Part shown: piece after piece, positions 35,464 through 45,661 of the stretch
Layout of the letters: every line of letters begins with the position of its first letter
How positions within the stretch are numbered: the first letter of the stretch is position 1
NCBI RefSeq assembly: GCF_000264905.1
Contig: NW_006763133.1
Span: forward strand, 1,205,082-1,269,081
Reading direction: 5' to 3'
Length of the DNA stretch: 64,000 bases
DNA from: Stereum hirsutum FP-91666 SS1
Lineage: Eukaryota > Basidiomycota > Agaricomycetes > Russulales > Stereaceae
The notes under the pieces: generated by a model
What the model was told of the DNA's origin: nothing
What the model saw: the letters and a program-made list of their open reading frames with translations, nothing else
Database searches by the model: none
Made by a program: the position numbers and the translations under genes

Positions 35464-35557
35464 CACACCCTCCTCGTTCTTCGTTCCCCGTCATCTCATC
35501 TCCCGCTCGCCCCTCCACACCCAGCCTCGGCTTCACCCCACAAATACCTTTTTCACG

Positions 35558-36799
35558 ATGAACCGTTCCGCTTCCCTTGGTATCGCGTCCAATACCATCG
35601 CTCCTCCGAACGCGTCGGAAGAAGACCGTATAGGTATACATCCTGAGGACCGCTGGGACCTACCATTTCTTCCCCCGCTCGCCACGTTCGAGGGCGCGCA
35701 GGATATCTCGGAGGGTCGCTTTGACAGTGTGTTTGGTGTTGAAGGTGCGTCATTTATCTGCTCGCAGCCTGTCCCTTTCAGCTCATGTCTCTTCATGGGC
35801 ATTCAGTAGATTCCCTACGCAGTTTAATCCCTCTCCCTTCGGCCTCCCCTGCCATCACCACCCCCACATCTTTTCCATCCAACATGGACCACCGGAAAAT
35901 GCGGGAGCTTCTCGACGAACCCATTCCCGTCCACATGTCTTCATGCCCCAGTCCCTCTAACCTCTCGCCGTCGTCGTCGGCATCATCAGGCTCTCCAGAG
36001 TCTCGGTTGTCATCTTCCGAGGAATTCTATCCCGCCCCCGGCTACTCTTTCAGCTATGATCCTACCCTTGGCGACAGCACCTATGCTCCGCTTCACTCCT
36101 TCTCGGTACTTACTATGCAGCCAGGGTGGACTATTGGCGCTGACATCTCTGGCTATGACCACCCTTCGTTCACCGAACCGACCGTCAACCCGAAGCTGGT
36201 GGTGGTGTCCCCTCCCATCGAAAACTCTGACGACTCCACGGAGGAAGAGGATGAGGACGAGGACGAGGACGAGGAAATGCATGTGCCTGCTTCAGCTCTG
36301 ATTAAAAAGAAACCGACCAAGAAGCCCACGCCACTCAGCCCGACCAAGACGAAAAGGACAAACAACACAACCAAGGGGAGGGCCAACACGATGACCAAGG
36401 TGAAAGCGGCGGCCAAGAAGGCACATAAGAAGAACTCCCGTGGCGTGTGGCGCCCTCCGCCTAGCCTCCCAAAATGCTGCGCCAAGTGCAAAAGTTCGAG
36501 TGCACTGTCAAGACATAAAACGACCAAAGATCACTTCGCTCATTTCCCACATGAGCGCTTGACGGCACTAAAATTTTGGTGCCCGATAACAGCTTGCAGA
36601 AAGAGGTGCGTTGTATTCACCGCTAGTGATGTCCATTCTCATCTCATTAATTATTCCGATTCTATTCCGCAGCCGCCAAAACGCGCCGGATATCGAGGCA
36701 GCCTTCTACCGAGATCAGTCGCTTTGTCGTCATCTCGAAAATGTGCATGGCTTGGAGCATGATCTAGAATATGTGCAAAGCCTCGGGACAATAGACTGA
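35558..36799 (+). CDS. Acidic, zinc-finger-like nuclear protein of unknown function
   Basis: Three exons, 35558-35744, 35807-36605 and 36673-36799, encode 370 aa. The first half is Ser/Pro-rich. Around residues 210-235 there is an acidic run of Glu/Asp (DDSTEEEDEDEDEDEEMHVP), followed by a lysine-rich segment (IKKKPTKKPTPLSPTKTKRT) that could be a nuclear signal or DNA-binding tail. The C terminus has two Cys/His clusters: CCAKCKSSSALSRHKTTKDH and WCPITACRKS...SLCRHLENVHG. These look like degenerate C2H2 fingers. Probably a DNA- or chromatin-binding protein; no named family recognised. Confidence 0.65.
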
Positions 36800-38034
36800 T
36801 CCGATGCAGCCCTTGTGTCACTTTCATCTACCCGCTCTCCGTCAGCGGCACCGTCCATCATGTCGCGGCTCGTCTCCTTGTTACTTGTTTTCCTTCCTCA
36901 CACCTCATCGGTATCCTCCTCTTCACGAATGCCCTGTTCTCTCACCCGTATCTATGATCTCTCCTTGCGCGCTTGTTTCTCAGAATCTCACCACCCGTTC
37001 AACATATCTTGCGCTATCATTATCTATCCTCGATTCTCGCTTTCATATTGTTTTGTTCATATGTCAGGACGAATCTGCAGTTTTACCATACCGACGCTAT
37101 CCCGCTCTCCAATCTCTCGACTCCTCTCTCATGCTCCTCCATTCCTCGTCTTGATCATCATCCTCCTTCCACACATGCATAAATTATGCCTCATTTTGTG
37201 GCTAGCCGTCATCTCTTCATGGGCCTTGGTACGATACGATACACCACGGAGAAGACCCACGACGTCTCTCGCTGGTCGACTCGTCTGCTAGATGATAGAC
37301 GGAGCTCGACGCACGACGATTCGTCTGGCACTCTTCTCCTTCATGACACCAGTGCTGATGTCCACTTTACACCCATTACGATACCCTACCACATACACAA
37401 CTCACCTTCTGTACGATACCTGTCTAGGCATAGTTTATCAAGTGACGACTCGAGATACATCGCTTTTTTTCGCCATCTCCCAGAATTGTGTGCCCAGCGA
37501 CACCCGACGATGAGTCCCACCAGGGCCCAACCCTGCATCATGATCGCGACTCGGACTACGTTGAACTTGAACCAATTTATGTGTCGGCAATCTGTCTTCC
37601 TCGCCTGCGCTGATCCAGGGTCGCATACAATTTGAGGAAGTTGTGGCCCAGGAACAACGCCGCCAGCCTCGAACCCGTATGCATCGCTCCCAATGGCCTC
37701 GCCCCTTCCTAAAACATATCATAAACGGGACAGAACTCATGCACATGCATACTGAGTGATCATTATAACGCGAGCGTCCATGCATCGTCGACATCCAAAA
37801 CATCCAAACGACACGAACCCAACACACGCAGACTCGACCTTGAAACAAAACCCATACGGGATCATACAACATCCATACACTTCTTCTTTCTTCACCATAC
37901 TCAACACCCAATCCAATGTATGCGTCCAACACCACTATCCTATACTTTTCCCAGTCATTATAGCACCTGCCCTAGGCCTTAGCGTGGTATCGAGGCATCG
38001 AGGTGACAGCGTCCAACGGTCGCACACTCCGAGT
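36800..38034. other. Intergenic, low-information sequence
   Basis: 1.2 kb of CT- and CA-rich sequence between converging genes. Long overlapping frames here (36815-37291, 37438-37935) are composition artefacts rich in Ser/His/Leu or Arg/Trp. Confidence 0.5.
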
Positions 38035-40990
38035 TCAAACGTGGTCGGACAGCCCTGCGATGTCACTCTCGCTCTTCTTGTAGCTATGTCCGAACGTGCG
38101 CATGCCTTCCTTCTTCGCCTTGCGCAGGACACGGCCAATCGCGTCGAGACCTGAATAGCCCCCACAAAAATGAGTAAACGCCCCATATGGAGAAGAATAG
38201 CCATCCAAGCAGAGCTCGAGAAGATGCATCAGGGAAAATGGTAAAAGCAAGGACGCACCCTTATCCAAATCCTCCATTGGCGGCCCGAACGACAGACGAA
38301 CAAAGTGGTGACACGGCGAACTGAACAAGTTCCTCCTGTGCGACGGGTTGATATCGAAGAAGATCTACACACGACAGATTAAGTCGTCAATAAAGCAAGA
38401 TGGAGAGGCGAGAACATGAAGAGGACGCACCCCAGGGATGACGATCGTCTTCTCCTTCAGGAGTTCCTCGAAGAATGTCTACGAAATCAAGAGTCACGAG
38501 CCCGTCCACCCACACAGAAGAGTATAGATACTCACCAAACCGTTGTTCAAAGGCGATGGCAGATGCTCCAAGTTGAGCCAGATCTACAGTACCAACATCC
38601 CATCAATCGCTTGTTCTGAACGTTACTAGCAGAGTGAATGAAGGTTTACTCACATAAAACGTGCTGACAGGCGGTACTTTGACGTCCATGCCCAAATCAT
38701 GCAGCCGCGCAAGTACGTGGTCCCTCTTTGCCTTGAAATGCTTCTGTAGCGCGATCTTCTCGCTCTGGATATGGTCTGGGTCCAACAGGGGGAGAGCAGC
38801 GAGCTGCAGCCTGATAGACAACGATCCCGTCAGTGAGGTTTCAGTCCATGAGAGCGGGGAGTGACTTACGGGTGGCTAGCACCTCCGTCGAGGAAAGAGC
38901 CTTGGGAAAGCAAGATCGGTCAACAAGACTATAAAAATACGGAAGAAAGGTATCAAGCAAGCGCGCATCTCCACGTACCTGACTGCGACAACGCAGTGAC
39001 GAGGTTCTTCGGTCCCACAACCCAGCACACACGCCAGCCAGGAAGCCGCCAGTTCTTGGTCAGACCGTCGATGATCACGACCGAGTCCTGTGCCGAACGA
39101 AAGTATAGTCAGCAACGTGGATTGAAGATCGAAAGGATGGCAGAGACGGACCTGGTTTACATCCTCGATGTACGCGGCCGAGGACACAGACTTGCCCAGA
39201 TCCTCTTCCCTCTCGGGATAGATGTACCAGGAATAGAACTGTATAAGAAATGGTGGGCCCTCAGTCAGCATCGCGCTCACACAGTGGTTCCCAGAAAGAG
39301 TGCTGTAGCGGCCAGAGAAGGTTTAGACTGACCTCGTCCAGAATCAAAGTCGTGCCGCCTTCGCGGCTGATAGCGACAAGGTTCTTGAGATTGTCATCCC
39401 TACAACACCTCATGAGTTCTTCTATCAATCAACAGTGGAGAAGGATGGACAAACCTGATGACTTGGCCGGTGGGATTTCTAGGGTTCGAGGCGATGAGGA
39501 CCGCGAGTCCTTGGACCCTGATATCTTTCTGTTGGGACGGATGGGCATCAGCGACATATTTCCCACCTCAAAGAACATTTTTGTCAAAACCGACCTTTGT
39601 CTGCTCGATATCCAGCTGATAGAAGTTCTATGGAAGGTTCGTTAGAATCAGACTAAATTTCGTGAGCTACGATAGCCTACCTCTGCCTCCAATCTGTAGA
39701 CATATCCACGGGGATCTGATCAACCAACCACGCCCAAACGACAATAGAAGAGTAAACACCTACGCAGTCGGGACAGGAACGAGCCTTCTGAACGCCGAGA
39801 GAACCTGGTCATAGGCCGTATAATCTGGGATTTGGTATGACTATGGGCGGCAACAAAGACATTAGAGTGACCCATTCGTTGTACCAAACACTGATGCTCA
39901 CGGTATATACATCGCCGATCACCGCGGCAACACGAGAAAGGCCAGCACGTCCACCGGGGACGATGCACACATTTTCGTAGGTATATTGGGATGCTGGAGA
40001 CAAGACAGAAGCACGGATGGTCAGACATCACGTCCAGCGAAGTTGAGATAAAGAGTTGACTGACCTTTGCCTTGACGATAGGTGTGGTTGTACATCTCCG
40101 CCACTTTAACCCTTAACTCTGCAGAGAAAAGGAACGTTAACGATGGGGAACAGAAATATCGGAACGAGGAATCCCAACCTTTTACACCGGTCGTGGGAGC
40201 TAGATGAAGTCGAGATCAGCTATTTACTCCTTTCGAAACCAATGCAGCGCTGAGACATACCATATTCCAGCGCGTCGAGAGGATAGTCGATATGCGTCGG
40301 GCGTTCAGCAGCACCAGGAATAGGTCCAACTTCCGGGGCGCCCTGTCCCATATTAGCCCACTCGTGTGCGCTATATTTAGATTTCACGAAGCGACAGCGT
40401 ACTAAGCAGGTGCTACATGATACATTATGGAGAAATACCAAGACTGACTTTGCGTAGCTAAAACCATTGGCCATGGCTCGGTCAGAGCAATAGATGACCC
40501 CTGTCGAACCAGGATGCAAGATCCCCGGAACGGTCTCCTCATCCTACAATAATGATGGTATCAATAGAAATGCTGCAAATTGACGGCGGGCAAGACGCAC
40601 TGGGTTGATCGTCTGAGGGAGAGTCGCCTTCGCTTTGTGGCCCGCAGATTCACGGAAGATCTAAGCGAAGTGAAATAGATCATGGCGGGCAAGTAGTTAG
40701 CGTGGTGAGTTCGGTGTGGCTTGGCGTGAGCACCGAAGTCCTTCTCTCAAGTTGAACGACTGCAGGGAAGTGAATGAGTGTATACATACCCGATGAGCCT
40801 CCGAGTCCTTGTCTTCCTTGAACTGCTTGATCACGTCCAGCACCTTTGGAGCAGGCGTCGTCGTCGTCGTTGACATCGTTGGCGTCACCACATTTTCCGC
40901 AGAGTTGTTGGCGGTTTGATTTTTCGTGGTTTTATTGCCATTGGGAGTCGCGGTCGAGCGTCGGCGGATGAGGTTGTTTAAACCACGCAT
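38035..40990 (-). CDS. PLP-dependent aminotransferase class I/II, 20 exons
   Basis: A fold-type-I PLP aminotransferase. Twenty exons from 40790-40990 down to 38035-38150 sum to 532 aa with all phases consistent. Motifs are NMGQGAPEVGPIP near the N-terminal domain, ENVCIVPGGRAGLSRV, ASNPRNPTGQVI (the NPxNPTG loop), LILDEFYSWYIYP (Asp contacting the pyridine N), DGLTKNWRLPGWRVCWV (Schiff-base Lys in TKN), and IPGIFFDINPSHRRNLF with VRLSFGPP (Arg binding the substrate carboxylate). Substrate is not determinable; the order resembles the kynurenine/alanine aminotransferase group. Exon 39681-39693 is only 13 nt. The start at 40990 gives a basic mitochondrial-type leader (MRGLNNLIRRRST). An alternative first exon at 41118-41180 could replace it. 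Confidence 0.85.
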
Positions 40991-42338
40991 TATTGGTTTG
41001 CCAGTGGTATGAGGACAAGGTGGGATTCAAAGTCAACGAGCGTGCAGCGCGATACAGTAGAGTCGGAGATCGTGAGCATTCAATCGACTGCCGAGGATAA
41101 ACGGAAGTTGGACATACGACATCCTTAAAGTGAAGTGGTGTCCCGGAACGAGAAGAGATCGGCGTCGGTCTCTGAGACATGGTGCAGGCTTGGCGGGCTT
41201 GGGCACTGATGTCGGGATTTAAGCTGATTTATTGTTGGCGGTGGTGGTTGGGGGCAGAAGGGAGGAGAGAAAGATGGATGGGTTGAGGGCAGACGTTCAA
41301 CTTTGGATGTTTATATATGATGAGAGCGTGGAATATAAATGAAGCTTGAACTTGAGCGAGCTGCCGGCCCCGTTGCTGCATCCTCCATCGCGATTTGATT
41401 CCACAGCAACCTATTTTTAGCTCAGCTATGACGCGCTTGGCCACATTCAAAGCGCTCCGACTAATATTGTGGCTCTCGTTACTGGTGCCAAATATACATT
41501 TTGCTCACCCCTCTTGAACTCTCACTGGCTCTGAAAAGTATGTATGCCCAACGGCAATAACTCTCAATGCGAAATCCTGATCTTCTGGATGAGCAACTTG
41601 TCCGAGGTCTTCGTTTGCATCTGTCAAGTCTGAAGATGGTTGCAGTCCGCGCCGTGACGGGAACGATGATATCTAGAAAAGATGTAGCAAGCCATTGATC
41701 TGAATCATGACATGACATCCCAGTGTATATGGCCTTATGATATGGTGAGCTCAGATACAAACGCAGAAAGAGAGGAGTGCCACAGTGGCTGAAATCAACA
41801 AAAGGCAGATTTCATACTCCGCATCACTCCGCTACACAACAGCTGGCGGTCAGCCACATGGCGCTCTTCACCACGGACTTTCAAGAACTCAAGCGTTCAG
41901 TGCTTTTTCTTGTGTCCTCCTGTCTCCTGCTACACCTACGATTGATGGACAAGTGCTCCGTCGCGCGATGTTCAGGCATACATACTCTAACAACTCGAGA
42001 AACTCAACTTGCTTTTTTGGACTCCACTGTCTTGCGAAATTGAATGGGGAAGCTATCCCTGGACACTTTATTAGGAATCCGTGATCGACAAGATCACGCC
42101 CGTTCGAGCTGCGATGGAAGCGCTGTTCAACTTGCATTTCAACTCGGCAAAGACCTTGCCTTGTAGCGTTTCTCGTAACACACCTTCCAGTCTTCGTCCA
42201 TTTCAGTTTCAAGTTTCACGGTGCACACACCCTACCTCTCGCTGGCCCCTGCGTAATCGCAATAATAGTTTTCTTCGGCTATCATCGAGTCTGTCGCGAC
42301 GAGATACTCGATCACCTTGCGTATTTCCCATCCACACC
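40991..42338. other. Intergenic between divergent aminotransferase and Zn2Cys6 genes
   Basis: 1.35 kb. It holds the TATA element at 41310-41317 (-) and a candidate alternative first exon of the aminotransferase. The remainder (41320-42338) has no supported gene; an open frame from 42081 continues in phase into the zinc-cluster gene. Confidence 0.5.
41310..41317 (-). promoter_or_regulatory. TATA box of the aminotransferase gene
   Basis: TATATAAA on the minus strand, about 130 bp upstream of the ATG at 41180. This spacing suits a transcript whose first start codon is 41180, not 40990. Confidence 0.5.
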
Positions 42339-44040
42339 ATGTCGCCGTCTAACGATGCATCCACTACGCAGCGGGCTGCGTCTGAAGCTGTCTACGAACC
42401 CATCCCGTACCCTTCGCCTGACGCTGCATTTGGCGTGGAACCTGGCGGGTGGAAATCTATCACATACGACAACAGCCAGCCTTCCTCTGAACCGGACATC
42501 ACCTGGTTTCCTTCCAATCGTTTCAGAGACATTCAGCCTGCTCCTCAGCATCAGCATGGCCAGCATCTCATACCAGACCCTCACACTATGGACGGGCCCC
42601 AGCCGCCGCATCTCGCTCGACACTCTTACTTCACAAATATCTCCCACACCATTCATCAGCCGCCCTCTGCAGAGCAATCCTACTTATTCCTGCACAGCCA
42701 ACCCGCCGACGGTACTACACCCCCAGAACCTGCCTCCATGACAAATGCACTAAACGACGATGCCTCTGCGGTCGATTCATACTTCCGTCGCCCACCCGCC
42801 GTCATCAGGGTCAATCAAGCTTGCGACAAGTGCCGCGAGCGCAAAGTGAGGGTGCGTCGCTGCGTCTTCCGGTTCTTCTTACCTTCTTGCACCCATGTTT
42901 ATTTCTTTCGGCGTGGTATACAGTGTTCTGGCGGCCACCCCCTCTGCGATCGGTGCAAGTCTCGCGGTCTTCCCTGCACTTACACATCTGGCAAGAGTAC
43001 TCGTAGTACTAGGGGTGTTGGCGGTGAGAAACGACCTCGTCTTCGTAAGACCAAGACCGAACACCACCCGTACGCCGCCCCTCCAGTACTCTTCGCACGG
43101 TGGGCGTCCACGGATGCTGTCCCTACGAACGCTTCGCTAGGTCGTTCCTTCGAACCCGTGCCACCCCCGGCACCGCCAATTATCGGCCAAGCTTTCGTTC
43201 ATCACCAAATCCCCACTTTCTCCGCCGTAGTCGAACCCCCTCAGGACGCAGCATTGGCGCTCCCTGAACCGAAAGGGCAGAACATGGATTGGGTAGAGTC
43301 GGTGATCGACCCCGCATTACGCGGACTTAGTGACTCCCACTCGTATAGCTCCATGTTCAACGACATTATCGACGTCTCTCAGACCGCTGCCGCAAGCGAT
43401 CACCCAGTAGCGAAGATGCTCCACCCTATCATAACGACCGATCTCAATGTGCGACGGACGAGTAGCAGTGAGAGCTCTGCCAGCTCCTGGTAAGTCTTTC
43501 TTACCTGCCGTTCATACCGCAGAGAACTAACATAAGATATCTAGCCCCTCCTCGACCACCGAGTCTCATTTCAGTTTCTCGTCCGAACACTCCTCTGAGT
43601 ACTCCAGGCCGACTTCTCCGGAAACGATGAAAGCCCTTGAAAGTGCCCTTAGCGCTGTCATTATGAAGGCTGATCCCACCCTGATCCGAGTCCACGATCC
43701 CTCGCACGACAACACCCTCGATTCGGCGCCACAGTCGCACCCATGGCCCTCTCGAGCACCCTCTCCCTTCGATCATACGTCCCCGCCGCCACTTTCGCAC
43801 AAGGATGGCCGAACCATCACGTCGTCCGAGACTATCAAGGCAGACAGGCCTGGAGGACTGGACACATGCGTTCGGGAGGATGAACGGGGTGTAGGCTCTC
43901 AGGGCAGCCAGAGTGGGGAGTACCAAGCCGGAAGAGAAGGTGATATGGTGCTCCAGTACCCGGAGGGGTTTGACGAACCTACCTGTCTACATGCACGATC
44001 GACGGTGAACACCATTGTTCCCTCACCATCGCTCGATTGA
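42339..44040 (+). CDS. Zn2Cys6 (Gal4-type) transcription factor
   Basis: Fungal binuclear zinc-cluster regulator. Exons 42339-42851, 42924-43489 and 43545-44040 give 524 aa. The cluster spans the first intron: NQACDKCRERKVR then CSGGHPLCDRCKSRGLPC, matching CX2CX6CX6CX2CX6C with normal spacing except a seven-residue middle loop. A basic linker follows (GGEKRPRLRKTKTEHH). The zinc cluster sits centrally (about residues 160-190) after a Pro/His/Gln-rich N terminus, unlike the usual N-terminal position. No fungal-specific TF domain (PF04082) is evident; the C terminus is Ser/Thr/Pro-rich and likely disordered. Targets unknown. Open frame continues upstream of 42339, so a longer N terminus is possible. 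Confidence 0.88.
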
Positions 44041-44196
44041 GATTTGCAAGCGGCATGGACACCTTGACTATTATTCTTTTACATACTACCTCACCACCCC
44101 TACATTATCTGTATGTATCAAAGTACACCTAGCATATCAGAACGTTCTCTTTCATATAGTACCATACGAGTTCAAAATTGATTGGTCGAAGACCCT

Positions 44197-44647
44197 ATGG
44201 TTGCTGGTCAGCTCAATTACTTAGCTGGATTTCGACTTTTATTGAGCCCGGCGGGGCAAGTCGTTCAAACTCATTTCAGTCTCCGCCTTCCACTGTCGCC
44301 GGCGATAAGCGGAACACCGACCATCAACTTGAACTTCGCGTACCGTGACGCCACTTGGAGCAAGGTCGCGTTTCGCCTCACTACAAACCATGACGGTCAG
44401 GTGTAGTATCACTGTTCCAGCACATTAGCTGACTCGTTTATATGTATCCTAGGACTTAACATACTGCTACCTGCACATGACACCAAATGAGCTCAAAGTC
44501 ATAGACACCGTCGGTACACCCGAGTATCTCAAAGGTGACCTTTCTGACGAAGGTAGATATAATATACATGCCCTCTCTGCAGACGCTGAGAGCTCACAAT
44601 ACATCAGAGATGGATATCCCCTCGCACATGATACCACCAAACCCTGA
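44197..44647 (+). CDS. Unknown small protein (structure uncertain)
   Basis: A start at 44197 opens MVAGQLNYLAGFRLLLSPAG and runs to a donor at 44401. A second exon from 44453 continues DLTYCYLHMTPNELKVIDT and reaches a stop at 44647. No family recognised. Its end overlaps, in another frame, the start of the next locus, so either the two are separate overlapping models or one of my splice choices is wrong and they form one gene. Confidence 0.3.
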
Positions 44648-45190
44648 CGATTCGGATGGTGAGTCTCTTCGACAACCTGAACGTGAAGGTGGCACTCTCA
44701 GCATATTCGTACTTTTCTAGTTCTGCCTTCACATGTGCATCCATCATACCCCTATGGCGATCCTACCCACATTAAGCACCCCGCTTCTCGTCCTCGGGTG
44801 CCGTACGACCCGACTTCGCGCGCATTATTTGAAGATATGGGGTATGGCGGAGGGGGTGCAAACGGTACTCTGAGATGGAAAGACCTCGCCCTGGATATCC
44901 TTCTTCCCATAGATCGCGAGAAAGAGGAGGCTGAAAGAGCAGCACAAGCACGGAAGATGGCTAGCGGTGCGACGGCGAATCAACACCAAGGTGGGCAACA
45001 GCAAGTGCCTCCACAGCAGCAGCAACAGCAGCAGCAAATCCCCCCTCCACAACCTATGAATACGACCATGGATGAAGATGAAGCAGATGATGAAGATGGT
45101 GAGGAGGATAATGACGAGAATGAAGACGAAAATATGGAAGAGGATGAGGGCTCAGTGCCTGAAGGGGATGAAGAGCCCGTGGAAGAATAG
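44611..45190 (+). CDS. Unknown Gln- and acidic-rich protein
   Basis: Exon 1 contains MDIPSHMIPPNPDDSD; exon 2 (about 44721-45190) reads HPSYPYGDPTHIKHPASRPR and TLRWKDLALDILLPIDREKE, then a glutamine run of nine residues (QQVPPQQQQQQQQIPP) and a strongly acidic tail of Asp/Glu to the stop. The block before the Gln run looks conserved and may belong to a nuclear or chromatin protein, but I cannot name it. More 5' exons may exist. Confidence 0.4.
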
Positions 45191-45661
45191 CTTGCATGGT
45201 GGACGAGGTCTTTGCGCCACACTCGGACAAGATGCTGTTGTTCCGGCTGTATATCTTACTGTAAAAATACTACCAAGTCATCGATATGCCTACTTAGGTG
45301 ATCAACAGGGCCATATAACACCCATAAATGCGTAGGTTCAAGATAAATTGACTATCTTCAACGCACTAGGTACTCTGCGTTTTAAAGCACTGCTGGGCCA
45401 CAAAACGGAACCGAGGAGGAACAAAACCTGGCCGATTTCAGCTTAGATGTGGGCCAACCTGTCGGAGACAGCTCATTCAAAATCCAACGGCACTGGGAGG
45501 TCTCTGACGCTGTGGCCACTAGCGGGGGCTTTGATATTCAACATATCGTCCTCGAGTACGCAAACTTAACTTATAATTGAGAAAACCGACAACTAATACA
45601 AAATCCTACCCAGCTCTTCGCAGGGCCGAAACAAGATGCAATTGAAAGTAATCATCGACTT
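45191..45661. other. Convergent intergenic region
   Basis: 471 bp between two converging genes; no coding evidence. Confidence 0.5.

Larger units (their letters stand above)
33313..35557. other. Gene-poor stretch
   Basis: 2.2 kb with no supported gene. It contains an 11-bp tandem repeat at 33782-33814 and, at its right end, the promoter of the next gene. Confidence 0.45.

Noticed and set aside
36804..37935. Frames of 116-165 codons after the acidic zinc-finger-like gene
   Set aside because: Caused by CT/CA-rich composition; residues are dominated by Ser, His, Leu or by Arg, Trp, Val, with no motif.
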